Origin: Bog-473 sp963838835
GTDB taxonomy: Bacteria > Actinomycetota > Acidimicrobiia > Acidimicrobiales > RAAP-2
Reading direction: 5' to 3'
NCBI GenBank assembly: GCA_963838835.1
Contig: CAWITA010000027.1
Coordinates: 168,968 to 232,967 of the forward strand
DNA: 64,000 nucleotides
In this document: positions 17,215-25,376 of the stretch, one piece after another
Numbering within the stretch: position 1 is the stretch's first letter
How the letters are laid out: each line of letters begins with the position of its first letter
Made by a program: the position numbers and the translations under genes
The notes under the pieces: generated by a model
Database searches by the model: none
What the model saw: the letters and a program-made list of their open reading frames with translations, nothing else
Told to the model about the DNA's origin: nothing

Positions 17215-17880
17215 TCAGTCCCTGAGGTGGGCGGTGTCGTTGTAGCCGCGCACGATCCAGCGCTCGGGCGTCACGACAATCTTCGAGATGGACGCGTTGT
17301 CGGCGTTGATGAAGGCGAACGGGGCCGAACCGCTGGCTTGGGCGATGATGTCCCCGATGGCGGCACCGTGGCCGAACACCACGACCAGACCCCCGGGATG
17401 CGTGTCGGCGATGCGGCCGATCGCCGCCCGCAGGCGCCCGCCGAACTCCTGGCGCGACTCGGCACCGGGGATCACGTCCCAGCGCTGCTCGCGCATCACC
17501 TGTTCGAACATGGGATCGCGGTCCGTCGCCTTCTGGCGCAGCACCCCCCCCTCCCACTCGCCGAGATACACCTCACGAAGGTCCGCGTCGGCGACCGGTT
17601 CAATACCGCGGCGTGCCACGAGGGGCGCCGCGGTCTGGGCCGTGCGTCGCAGCGTGCTGACGTAGATCCCGTCGAAAGGCTCCTGCATGAGCCGCAGCGC
17701 CACCTGGTCGGCCTGGTGGCGTCCGATCTCGGACAACGGCGGGTCGCCCTGGCCCTCGACGAGCTCGAAGGACTCCCCCTCCACCGAGTCAGCCGAGGCG
17801 CCGTGCCGCACGAGGAGGAGCTCGGTCGACCCGGGCGGGCCCACGTAAGGCCGCTGGCTGAACGTGCGGGTCGGCGTCAC
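17215..17880 (-). CDS. Histidine phosphatase family protein
   Basis: A 221-residue phosphoglycerate-mutase-like phosphatase. LLLVRHGAS carries the RHG catalytic His near residue 26, STLRRTAQTAAPL the second Arg region, VYLGEWEGG the family Glu, and VVVFGHGAAIGDIIA the second His. The substrate is not determined: 2-phosphoglycerate mutase, alpha-ribazole phosphatase and other activities share the fold. It lies between the TetR gene (convergent) and a membrane protein gene on the same strand (21 bp upstream). Confidence 0.85.
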   Translation of the reverse strand: MTPTRTFSQRPYVGPPGSTELLLVRHGASADSVEGESFELVEGQGDPPLSEIGRHQADQVALRLMQEPFDGIYVSTLRRTAQTAAPLVARRGIEPVADADLREVYLGEWEGGVLRQKATDRDPMFEQVMREQRWDVIPGAESRQEFGGRLRAAIGRIADTHPGGLVVVFGHGAAIGDIIAQASGSAPFAFINADNASISKIVVTPERWIVRGYNDTAHLRD

Positions 17881-17901
17881 GGAGGCCGAGTGTCGGAACG
17901 T

Positions 17902-18579
17902 TCAGCGCGACGCGGGCAATTCGGGCGGCCCGTGATCGTCGTCGTCCTCGACGACCTCCGCGTCGATCACGTTCGGGTCGTCGGGCGGGGGTGCGGGGCC
18001 GTTGCCCGGACCCCATCCGGGCGCGGCAGCGCCGCCCGCGTGGAAGGTGGCGAAGAACGCCCCGGGTCCCTGGCTGAAGTGCATCTGCAACGGCCGGCCG
18101 GCGTTGGGACCGAGCTCGGCCCACAGTGGCTGGGCGCGGCGGTAGACCAGGTAGTACTGCACCCCGAGGGTCAGGCCGAGGTAGAGGAGGAAGCTCGCGC
18201 CCAACAAGTCCGACCCGCCCGAGTGGGTGCTCCCGGTGTCGCCGACGAAGTGCACGAGCACGGACACGAGCCACAGGGCCATGGTCACGGCGCTGCCCTG
18301 CCGGACCACCCAGCCGTTGGTCGCCCACACCCGCATGGAGATGCCGCGCAGCGCGCCCAGCCCCATCGCGCCGACCAGCATCGTGCCGACCACCCAAGCC
18401 CAGGCGGTGGAGGACACGTGATGGTCGCCCGCGTAGGAGGTCAGCTCCAAGAGCCCGATGATCCCAAGGATGATCGGGAGCCGGGCGTGGTACACCCGGG
18501 GCACCGGCACGACCCTGACTTGACGTAGCAAGACCAGGATCAGGACGATCGTACCGAGCGCGTAGGAGAAGAACGACAT
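17902..18579 (-). CDS. Multi-pass membrane protein, unknown
   Basis: A 225-residue protein with about five hydrophobic segments, starting with FFSYALGTIVLILVLL, then PIILGIIGLLELTSY, WAWVVGTMLVGAMGLGAL, VTMALWLVSVLVHFVG and FLLYLGLTLGVQYYLVY. The C-terminal 60 residues are soluble, Pro-Gly-rich and end in an acidic run (EVVEDDDD). It resembles DUF1453-type proteins in layout, but I do not recognise it firmly. No function can be assigned. Confidence 0.65.
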   Translation of the reverse strand: MSFFSYALGTIVLILVLLRQVRVVPVPRVYHARLPIILGIIGLLELTSYAGDHHVSSTAWAWVVGTMLVGAMGLGALRGISMRVWATNGWVVRQGSAVTMALWLVSVLVHFVGDTGSTHSGGSDLLGASFLLYLGLTLGVQYYLVYRRAQPLWAELGPNAGRPLQMHFSQGPGAFFATFHAGGAAAPGWGPGNGPAPPPDDPNVIDAEVVEDDDDHGPPELPASR

Positions 18580-18608
18580 ACGCCCTCCACCCTATGGCCG
18601 CGCGCGGC

Positions 18609-19592
18609 TCAGCGGTTCAGCAGGGGTCCCACCTCGACGCCGAACCGCGCCGCCTGCTCGCAGAACTCCTCGGAGCTGCGGGCCATGAAACGCACCTGTA
18701 GATGGTTGACGCCCATCCCCGCCAGCTCGCGCAGCGAATCGGCGACCTCCTCGGCGCCCCCGGTCAAGACCCAGTTCGGCAGGTCCCACCCCGAGCCACC
18801 GCCGGTCAGGTAGATCGGCTCGACGATCGTCCCGATGTCGAGCGGCGCGTCGCCGCGCAACTCCTCCCGCAGGTGACGCAGCCGGGCGATCTGCCCGGGT
18901 AGGTCGCGCCGCGGGGTCCCCTGCGGGAGCCAGCCGTCACCGAACGCCGCCGTGCGCCGGATGGCGGCGGGGGAGGAGCCCCCGATCCAGATGGGCGGGC
19001 GGGGCTGGCGCACCGGGCGCGGCCCGATCCCCATGTCGCGGGCGGGAAAGCGCGGGCCGGGCAGGTCCGGGAACTCCGCGGTCAAACAACGGGCCAGTGC
19101 CGACACGGCCTCGTCGGTGTGGCGCCCGCGCTGCTCGAAGTCGCCCGTCAGCAGTTCGTACTCCTCGGGCACGTGGCCCGCGCCGACGCCGACGATGAGA
19201 CGCCCTGCCGAGAGGTGATCGAGCGTCGAGAGCTCCTTGGCCGCTCGCAGCGGGTGCCGCTGGGCGAGGATCAGCACGTGCGAGAGCAGGTGCGTCGTGG
19301 TGGTCAGCGCCGCGAGCCAGCCCAGCGTCGCGGTCGTGTCGTACCAAATCGTGCCCATGGCTTCGGCGAGACGGCGCGGGATGGCGGTGTGGTCGCACAC
19401 GCCGACGTAGAAGAAGCCCGCCTCGTCGGCGACCCGGGCGATGCGGGCCAACTGCGTAGGCCCGGCCTCCTTCTCCCAGGCGGCCACGTACAGGGTCGAC
19501 TGGGACTGGATGGGCAACTGCATGCCGTAGACCACCTGCCCCTCGGGGACGGTGCGCACGACGTCGGCGGGGATGAGGGCAGGGTCGGTCAT
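18609..19592 (-). CDS. LLM-class F420-dependent oxidoreductase
   Basis: A 327-residue luciferase-like TIM-barrel protein. AWEKEAGPTQLARIARVADEAGFFYVGVCDH at the N-terminus, quoted by its core ADEAGF-FYVGVCDH, and LSAGRLIVGVGAGHVPEEYELL plus PPIWIGGSSPAAIRR are family hallmarks. In actinobacteria the group mostly uses the deazaflavin F420. It is the last gene of a four-gene minus-strand operon (amidohydrolase, two acyl-CoA dehydrogenases), 40 bp after the preceding gene, which suggests a redox step in degrading a ring or side-chain compound. Confidence 0.85.
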   Translation of the reverse strand: MTDPALIPADVVRTVPEGQVVYGMQLPIQSQSTLYVAAWEKEAGPTQLARIARVADEAGFFYVGVCDHTAIPRRLAEAMGTIWYDTTATLGWLAALTTTTHLLSHVLILAQRHPLRAAKELSTLDHLSAGRLIVGVGAGHVPEEYELLTGDFEQRGRHTDEAVSALARCLTAEFPDLPGPRFPARDMGIGPRPVRQPRPPIWIGGSSPAAIRRTAAFGDGWLPQGTPRRDLPGQIARLRHLREELRGDAPLDIGTIVEPIYLTGGGSGWDLPNWVLTGGAEEVADSLRELAGMGVNHLQVRFMARSSEEFCEQAARFGVEVGPLLNR

Positions 19593-19632
19593 GGGAGACG
19601 CTCCGATCTGACGAGGTCGCTGCGAGATTCAC

Positions 19633-20649
19633 TCATGCGTACGCGGCCATGGCGGCCGCCAGCTCGGCGGGGGTGCCGAACGTGGTCGCAAGGACGCGCG
19701 CCCGTTTGAGGTGGAGGTGGAGGGGCACCTCCCAGGTGAAGCCCATGCCGCCGTGCACCTGAATGGCGCTCCGGGCGTTCCCGATGGCGGCCTCGTCGGC
19801 CAGCAGCTTGGCGCCTCTCACGGCGCGGTCCAAGAACTCGCCCGGCGAGCAGCCGGCTGCCTCCGCCTCCGCCGCCACCACATCAGGCTCGTCGGCCAGG
19901 CACGCCGCGGCGTGCAGGGCCGCCCGTGCCACCTCGGCGCGTACCAGCATGTCCGCGCAGATGTGCTTGACGGCCTGGAAGCCGCCGATGGGCTTGCCGA
20001 ACTGGTGGCGCTCTTTGGCGTAGACCACGGCGAGGTCCAATGTCGCCGCCGCGTGCCCCACCTGCAGGGCGGCAGTGAGCAGCGCACCGTCGCGCGCCAG
20101 TCGCTCCTCGGGGTCGGCGACCACCTCGCCATCGGGCATCGCCTGGAGCAGCCACAACGGTGTCAACGGGTCGAGTGGCGCCTGCAGGCGGCGGGCCCGC
20201 GCGGCGTCGGGGGCAGGAACCAGCAGCCGAGGTCCCCGCCCGTCGCCTCGGCCGAGGACGAGGAGTCCGTCCAGCGACGCCAGGTGCTCCACCAGGATCG
20301 GCGCGGCGCCGGCACAGTGCACGCCGACCTGGGCCCGCCCTTCGGCCGCACCCTCGACCAGTCCGGCCCGCGCGGCGAGGAAGGTACCCACGAGGGGCCC
20401 GGGCACGAGCGCCCGACCCAGCTCCTCGACGACGACGACGGCGTCCGCCATCCCGAGGCCGGTGCCCACCGGCTCGGGCAGTGTCAGCCCGAACACGCCC
20501 GTCGCGCCCAATGCGGCCCAGTCGTCGTCGGCGATGGCGCGCTCGTGCCCTTCCCTCGCGCGCACGTGCTCGAGGGGCAGGCGGCCGGCCACCATGGCCC
20601 GGATGCCCTCGGCTAACGCGCGCTGGTCCTCGCCCACGCGGAAGTCCAT
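19633..20649 (-). CDS. Acyl-CoA dehydrogenase, FadE-like, short partner
   Basis: A 338-residue acyl-CoA dehydrogenase of the short, divergent type that pairs with a full-length partner in actinobacterial alpha2-beta2 enzymes. KERHQFGKPIGGFQAVKHICADM and IQVHGGMGFTWEVPLHLHLKRAR, seen as FGKPIG and HGGMGFTWE, are family motifs. The central flavin-binding beta domain is shortened. It follows its partner directly. Starts are unusual: three ATGs arise from a 14-bp triplication upstream (see the repeat at 20643-20684), and only the third opens this gene. Confidence 0.85.
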   Translation of the reverse strand: MDFRVGEDQRALAEGIRAMVAGRLPLEHVRAREGHERAIADDDWAALGATGVFGLTLPEPVGTGLGMADAVVVVEELGRALVPGPLVGTFLAARAGLVEGAAEGRAQVGVHCAGAAPILVEHLASLDGLLVLGRGDGRGPRLLVPAPDAARARRLQAPLDPLTPLWLLQAMPDGEVVADPEERLARDGALLTAALQVGHAAATLDLAVVYAKERHQFGKPIGGFQAVKHICADMLVRAEVARAALHAAACLADEPDVVAAEAEAAGCSPGEFLDRAVRGAKLLADEAAIGNARSAIQVHGGMGFTWEVPLHLHLKRARVLATTFGTPAELAAAMAAYA

Positions 20650-20684
20650 CAGCGGGAGTCCATCAGCGGAAGTCCATCAGCGGG
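20643..20684 (-). repeat. 14-bp triplication creating two minicistrons
   Basis: On the minus strand CCGCTGATGGACTT-type units repeat three times (20671-20684, 20657-20670, 20643-20656; middle copy one base different). The upstream gene ends in TGA overlapping ATG (TGATG). That ATG reads Met-Asp-Phe-Arg-stop, its stop again overlaps an ATG reading Met-Asp-Ser-Arg-stop, and the third ATG opens the short acyl-CoA dehydrogenase (MDFRVGED). Translation passing by termination-reinitiation would meet three TGATG signals in a row. Confidence 0.9.
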
Positions 20685-21858
20685 ACCGGGGCAGGCCAAG
20701 GATGCGCTCGCCGACGATGTTGCGCTGCACCTGTGACGTGCCGGCGGCGATGGTCGACGAGATCGCCTTGAACCACGCCGCCAGCTGCTCGTCGTTGTGC
20801 AGGGCCGCGCCGTCGTTCCCGGCGAGCGGGTCGCCGCACAGCGCGGCGCGGTCGAGCACCTCCAGGGCGAGGTCGCTGAGGGCCTGGGCGTGTTCGGAGA
20901 ACGAGAGCTTGAAGACCGATCCTCCAACACCGGGGACGCCGGTCTGGGCCGCCTCGGAGACGTTGCGTTTGGTGAGGGCCCACAGCGCGTCGAAGGCCGC
21001 CACGAGGTGTCCGATGCGCCGCGCCAGGCCGGCGTCTTCAAGGAGGCCGAGCCGTGCAGCGACCTCGTGCAGCTCGCGCAGCAGCCGCACGCACTCCAGC
21101 AGCTCTCCGACGAACGCGGTGCCCCGCTCGAAGGACAGGGTGACCATGGTGACGCGCCAGCCGTCGTTCTCCTCGCCCACCCGGTTGGCCACCGGCACCC
21201 GTACCTCGTTGAGGAACAGCTCGGCGAACTCGAGCGTGCCCGCGATGGTGCGCAGCGGGCGGATCTCAATCCCGGGCGAGTCCATGGGCAGGATGAGCCA
21301 GGTGATGCCGCGGTGACCGTCCTCTCCGGTGCGGACGAGCAGCTCGCAGAAATCGGCCACGAAGGCGTAGGACGTCCAGATCTTCGAACCCGTCACGACG
21401 TAGCCGTCGCCGTCTCGCACGGCTCGGGTTCGCAGCGAGGCCAGGTCGCTCCCCGCGTCGGGCTCGCTGAAGCCCTGGCACCACACCTCCTCGCCGCGCA
21501 GGATCGCCGGCAGGTAACGCTCCCTCTGTTCCGGCGTACCCTCGGCGATGATCGTCGGCCCCGCGTGCAGCAGGCCCACGAAGTTCACCCCCACGTAGGG
21601 CGCCCCGGCCCGCTCGCATTCCTCCTTGAAGATCAGCTGTTCCACCGGGGAGGCACCGCGACCGCCTCCCTCGACCGGCCAGTCGACGCCCGCGTAGCCG
21701 GCAGCGAAGAGCAGGCGCTGCCAGCGCAGGTCGAAGGCGCGCCGCGCCGGCCAGTCGTCGTGGGGCGGCGACACGCCCACGGCCGGCAGGGTGGCGGCCA
21801 GCCAGCGGCGCAGCTCGTTGCGGAACGCCTGTTCGGACGCGGTGTAACGGAGGTCCAT
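20677..21858 (-). CDS. Acyl-CoA dehydrogenase, FadE-like, full-length partner
   Basis: A 393-residue acyl-CoA dehydrogenase. WCQGFSEPDAGSDLASLRTRAVRDG is the FAD/substrate segment, WTSYAFVADFCELLVRT follows, and TSQVQRNIVGERILGLPRS is the usual C-terminus with Gln-Arg. It would introduce the alpha,beta double bond into an acyl-CoA. Together with the next gene it probably forms a heteromeric enzyme like the steroid side-chain or ring FadE pairs of Mycobacterium. It is 27 bp downstream of the amidohydrolase gene. Confidence 0.9.
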   Translation of the reverse strand: MDLRYTASEQAFRNELRRWLAATLPAVGVSPPHDDWPARRAFDLRWQRLLFAAGYAGVDWPVEGGGRGASPVEQLIFKEECERAGAPYVGVNFVGLLHAGPTIIAEGTPEQRERYLPAILRGEEVWCQGFSEPDAGSDLASLRTRAVRDGDGYVVTGSKIWTSYAFVADFCELLVRTGEDGHRGITWLILPMDSPGIEIRPLRTIAGTLEFAELFLNEVRVPVANRVGEENDGWRVTMVTLSFERGTAFVGELLECVRLLRELHEVAARLGLLEDAGLARRIGHLVAAFDALWALTKRNVSEAAQTGVPGVGGSVFKLSFSEHAQALSDLALEVLDRAALCGDPLAGNDGAALHNDEQLAAWFKAISSTIAAGTSQVQRNIVGERILGLPRSR

Positions 21859-21885
21859 CGCTGGGGGCGTGGCGGCCGGCCGGGG

Positions 21886-23094
21886 TTAGGCGACGAAGTC
21901 GAGGCCGAAGAGCTTGATCGCGTTGCCCCGCACGATCTTGCGGCGCTGGTCGTCGGTGAGGTCCACCATCTGCTTTTCGGCGATCTCCAGCGTGTTCGGC
22001 CAGGTCGAGTCCGAGTGCGGATAGTCCGATTCGTAGGTGATGTTGTCCTCGCCGATCTCCTCCACCGAGCGCAGGCCGTGGGCGTCGTCGAAGAAGCATC
22101 CCCACACGTGGTCCTTGAAGTAGCTCGATGGCTTCTCGGGCACGATGTCGGCCACTCCACCCCACCCCCGGTTCTCCAGCCATACCGTGTCGGCTCGTTC
22201 CAGGATGTAAGGGATCCAGCCGATCTGTCCTTCCGAATAGGCCACCTTGAGCTCGGGAAAGCGCACGAAGACGCCACTGAAGAGGAAGTCGACGAGCGAG
22301 AAGGTTGCGTTGGTGTGCGTGAGCGTCGATCCGACGGCAGGCGGCGCGTCCGCCGAAGTCGACGGCATCTTCGACGAGCTGCCGATGTGCATGTTGACGA
22401 TCGTGTGGGTCTCGGCGCAGGCTCGGAAGAAGGGGTCCCAATAGTGGTCGGGATCGTGGACACTCGGGAGGCCCAGGAAGGGCGGGATCTCGCTGAAGCA
22501 GACCGCACGCACCCCGCGCGCCGCGTTGCGTCGCACCTCCGCCTCAGCCAGTTCGACGTCCCACAGCGGGATGAGGCAGAGCGGAATGAGCCGGCTCCCC
22601 GAGTCCGCGCACCACTCCTCGACCATCCAGTCGTTGTAGGCCTTCACGCAGAGCAGTCCCAATTCCTTGTCCGTGGCCTCGGTGAAGGTCTGGCCGCAGA
22701 ACCGGGGGAACGTGGGGAAGCACAACGCGGCTTCGATGTGGTTGGCGTCCATGTCGTCGAGTCGGGGCTTCACCTCGTAGGAGCCGGGCCGCATGTCCTC
22801 GTAGGTGACCCCCTTCATCGTCACTTCTTCGCGCGGCACCCCCACGGCGGAGTCGACGCGCAGCAGCGGCCTCTTGAGGTCCTCGTAGTACCACCAGTCG
22901 ACGGGCACCCCCTCGGCGCCGGGCTTGACCCTCAGCTGTCCGCCCCGGAACTCCACCTCGGGCATGGGCGCCCGCACGATGCGCGGCCCGACCTCGGAGT
23001 ACTTGGATGGGAGGCGGTCCTGCCACACGTTGGGCGGCTCGACGACGTGGTCGTCGACCGAAATGATCTTCGGCAGCGGCTCAGCCATGGGCAT
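21886..23094 (-). CDS. Amidohydrolase family 2 protein
   Basis: A 402-residue TIM-barrel metal enzyme of the ACMS-decarboxylase-like amidohydrolase-2 group. ISVDDHVVEPPNVW carries an N-terminal metal motif (DxHxxEP variant DDHVVEP), MHIGSSSKMP the middle His, and YESDYPHSDSTWP the C-terminal Asp and His. Such proteins hydrolyse or decarboxylate ring-derived acids. It is the first gene of a four-gene operon with two acyl-CoA dehydrogenases and an LLM oxidoreductase. A palindromic operator lies 17-31 bp upstream of its start. Confidence 0.85.
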   Translation of the reverse strand: MPMAEPLPKIISVDDHVVEPPNVWQDRLPSKYSEVGPRIVRAPMPEVEFRGGQLRVKPGAEGVPVDWWYYEDLKRPLLRVDSAVGVPREEVTMKGVTYEDMRPGSYEVKPRLDDMDANHIEAALCFPTFPRFCGQTFTEATDKELGLLCVKAYNDWMVEEWCADSGSRLIPLCLIPLWDVELAEAEVRRNAARGVRAVCFSEIPPFLGLPSVHDPDHYWDPFFRACAETHTIVNMHIGSSSKMPSTSADAPPAVGSTLTHTNATFSLVDFLFSGVFVRFPELKVAYSEGQIGWIPYILERADTVWLENRGWGGVADIVPEKPSSYFKDHVWGCFFDDAHGLRSVEEIGEDNITYESDYPHSDSTWPNTLEIAEKQMVDLTDDQRRKIVRGNAIKLFGLDFVA

Positions 23095-23110
23095 CGAGCG
23101 TAGCCCGCAC

Positions 23111-23125
23111 CTGACGGGGGGTCAG
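23111..23125. promoter_or_regulatory. CTGAC-N5-GTCAG palindrome, site 1
   Basis: CTGAC-GGGGG-GTCAG, a perfect 5-bp inverted repeat 16 bp upstream of the amidohydrolase start. The same half-sites and spacing recur at 31396 and 38475, each near the start of a catabolic transcription unit. It is probably the binding site of one shared regulator. Confidence 0.65.
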
Positions 23126-23201
23126 AAGCCGGAAAACGTGGGTCAGCACGGGCCGGGACCTCTTGGGGCCGCCCTTTGGCAAACTCTAAACGAGAACGTG
23201 A

Positions 23202-23219
23202 ATCGTTTCGCCAAACGAT
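23202..23219. promoter_or_regulatory. Inverted repeat upstream of amidohydrolase operon
   Basis: ATCGTTT-CGCC-AAACGAT has perfect 7-bp arms with a 4-base centre. It lies in the gap between the dienelactone-hydrolase-like gene and the amidohydrolase, 108 bp upstream of the amidohydrolase start. It could be a second operator or, in RNA, a hairpin ending the upstream transcript; no T-run follows on either strand. Confidence 0.4.
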
Positions 23220-23274
23220 GTCCGGTGGACGCCGAGGACCGCATCGATCCCGACGGCATCGCCGGCGCCCGACG

Positions 23275-23994
23275 TCAGCCCAAGACCTCGTCGAAGAGGT
23301 TCAGCATGGCCTGCCAGGACCGCCGGTCCGTCGGCTCGTGATAGGCGATGCCCGGAAGGTCGACCTGGCTGGCGCGCGGATTTGTGAACGAGTGCACCGC
23401 GCCGCCGTAGAGGTTGAGCTGCCAGTCGACGCCGCCGGCACGCATCTCCTCTTCAAAGGCATCTCGCTGCGCGCTGTCCACGAGGGGGTCGTCCGCTCCG
23501 ATCAGCATCAGCACCTTGGCGCGGATGTGACGGGCGTCCTCCGGACGGGCAGGGCCGAGGCCGGCGTGGAAGCCCACCACGGCCTTGAGGTCTGCCCCGC
23601 TGCGCGCCAGCTCGAGTGACAGCGTGCCGCCGAAGCAAAAGCCGATGGCGGCGAGGAAGTCGGTGTCGGTGCGGGCCTCGGCGCGCAGCACGTCGAGGCC
23701 TGCCGTGGCGATGGCACGCGCTCGCTGTGGGTCGCCTCGCAGTTCGCCGATGCGCGCCATCATCTCGTCCCGACCGGTCAGCGGCTGCCCGCCGCCGTGA
23801 TAGTCGAGTGCGAAGGCCACGTAGCCGCGTTCGTCGGCGAGCCGGACGGCTCGGGAGCGGGCGTGGTCGTCGAGACCAGGTCCCTCGTGGGAAACGAGGA
23901 CGCCCGGGCGTGGGTCGGTGCCCTCGGGGAGCGCCAGCGTGCCGACCATGGTGCGTCCGTCGGCCTCGTAGGAGATGTCGTGGGTGGTGACCAT
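23275..23994 (-). CDS. Dienelactone hydrolase family protein
   Basis: A 239-residue cytoplasmic alpha/beta hydrolase starting at ATG 23994. AAIGFCFGGTLSLELAR has the nucleophile elbow with Cys (G-F-C-F-G), the hallmark of dienelactone hydrolases; IGADDPLVDSAQRDAF supplies the Asp and YGGAVHSFTNPRA the His. VLVSHEGPGLDDH is the oxyanion region with the conserved Glu. Its exact substrate, a lactone or ester, is unknown. It lies upstream of the amidohydrolase operon on the same strand but 180 bp away, with its own likely promoter. Confidence 0.85.
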   Translation of the reverse strand: MVTTHDISYEADGRTMVGTLALPEGTDPRPGVLVSHEGPGLDDHARSRAVRLADERGYVAFALDYHGGGQPLTGRDEMMARIGELRGDPQRARAIATAGLDVLRAEARTDTDFLAAIGFCFGGTLSLELARSGADLKAVVGFHAGLGPARPEDARHIRAKVLMLIGADDPLVDSAQRDAFEEEMRAGGVDWQLNLYGGAVHSFTNPRASQVDLPGIAYHEPTDRRSWQAMLNLFDEVLG

Positions 23995-24070
23995 GAGACG
24001 CACCGTACCGGCCCGGCCGAGTCGTGCGGCCGGCCCACGCTCGCCCGCGCCCCCCATCCCGTCCATCCGG

Positions 24071-24098
24071 CCCAGACCCCAGACCCCAGGCCCCAGAC
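24071..24098 (+). repeat. Heptamer tandem repeat, four copies
   Basis: CCCAGAC is repeated four times in tandem, the third copy reading CCCAGGC, within a C-rich stretch between the hydrolase and the lipoprotein gene. It lies 56 bp before the lipoprotein start, inside its presumed leader, and may be a slippage-prone tract. Confidence 0.75.
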
Positions 24099-24153
24099 CC
24101 CCGGGCCCCGTGCCCGCCGCGGCGCGACCGCCGTCGCCCGCGATACTGGCCCG

Positions 24154-25332
24154 ATGCGCGGGAACACTGGCGGGCGGGTGCCATCGGGATTCCCGGTGGC
24201 ACCCGCCGTCATGGTCGCGCTGGTCGCATCGGCCGCGCTGGTGGTGTCGTCGTGTGGCTCGAGCCCCTCTTCGCCGCAGGCCGGCGCCCCGACGACCAAC
24301 CACACGGGGTCCGCGCCGGCGGCCTCGAGCTCGACGACGACGACCGGCACCCCGGCCTCGACGCTGCCCCCCGTGTCGACCTCAGGCCCACTGCAGCCGG
24401 GGGCGGCGATCGCCCTCCCGTTCTCGGCCGACCGCGTCACCGCCGCCGAGAGCCCCGACGGCGCCGTGTTCGCCGCGCCGCAGGACCCGACCAGCCCGTC
24501 GCCCTCCATCGCGTGGGTCGTCGACGGCAACGGACCCGCCGCCATCGCAGAGCACGTGCCGACCGGCATCGCCGCGCTGGCGGCCGACAGCACCAACTTC
24601 TATGTGGCGACCTATTCCACCGTGTTCGCCTACAACCGCGCCAGTGGCAACCAGGACGGTCAGTGGACCATGCCGACCGTGCGGGCAGCCAACAGCTCAG
24701 ACAACGGGCTCGTGGCGCTGGCTGCCGCCGGTGGTGACGTCCTCGTCTCCATCACCCAGGCCGACACGGTCAGCGTCTATCGCATCGACCCGACGTCGTC
24801 GGCGGCGCCGCACCTCCTCCTGCGCAGTCTCGGCGACGCCATCGGCGCCGACGGCTCGGTGTACTACGAGAGCGCCGACCACCACCTGGACGTGGTGCGA
24901 CCGAGTGGCGCCACCGTCACCGGACCGGCGCTCGCCGCGACGCCCAACGGCCTGGGCGGCGGCGTGCAGTACCTCGATGTGGTCGCCGGGGGTGCGGTGT
25001 GGGTCAGCGAGCCCGCGGGTCAAGGCCTCGATGCGGCGTACACCACCTACGACGTCGCCACCCTCCATGCGCTGGGCACCTACAGCGGCTCGGTGACGAG
25101 CACCGTCGCGGACTCCGCGGCCGGCCCACTCGTGCTCGAGGCCGCCGGCACCAACGCAGCCTGCCCGGCTGCGGCCCAGTCCCCGACGGCGTGCGTGTTC
25201 CGTATCGACGTGCACGGCACCCTGAGTGACCCGGTCGGGGTCGGGTCGGCCGTCAACCTTCTCGGTCCCGGCCCGGCCGTCGTCGTGTCGGACACCTCGA
25301 CCGGGCAGTTCGACCTGGTGCGTCTGTCGTAG
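24154..25332 (+). CDS. Secreted lipoprotein with beta-propeller-like body
   Basis: ATG 24154 gives a 392-residue protein. The signal peptide core MVALVASAALVVSSC ends in a lipobox with Cys (about residue 34), so it is probably lipid-anchored outside the membrane. A Ser/Thr/Pro-rich linker follows (SSSTTTTGTPAS). The rest is made of repeated short strands of the type NGLVALAAAGGDVLVSI and FYVATYSTVFAYNRASG, which suggests a beta-propeller like those that read glucose- or quinone-like ligands. No catalytic residues are recognised and no function is assigned. Confidence 0.7.
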   Translation: MRGNTGGRVPSGFPVAPAVMVALVASAALVVSSCGSSPSSPQAGAPTTNHTGSAPAASSSTTTTGTPASTLPPVSTSGPLQPGAAIALPFSADRVTAAESPDGAVFAAPQDPTSPSPSIAWVVDGNGPAAIAEHVPTGIAALAADSTNFYVATYSTVFAYNRASGNQDGQWTMPTVRAANSSDNGLVALAAAGGDVLVSITQADTVSVYRIDPTSSAAPHLLLRSLGDAIGADGSVYYESADHHLDVVRPSGATVTGPALAATPNGLGGGVQYLDVVAGGAVWVSEPAGQGLDAAYTTYDVATLHALGTYSGSVTSTVADSAAGPLVLEAAGTNAACPAAAQSPTACVFRIDVHGTLSDPVGVGSAVNLLGPGPAVVVSDTSTGQFDLVRLS

Positions 25333-25376
25333 TCCTTGGTCCCTCCCGGGACCGATCCGACTCGTCCGGGCGTGCC

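Noticed and set aside
14899..18528. A 1209-codon open frame on the plus strand
   Set aside because: It runs antisense to the MFS exporter and crosses four real genes; its translation is Arg/Gly/His-rich low complexity, typical of GC-rich shadow frames.
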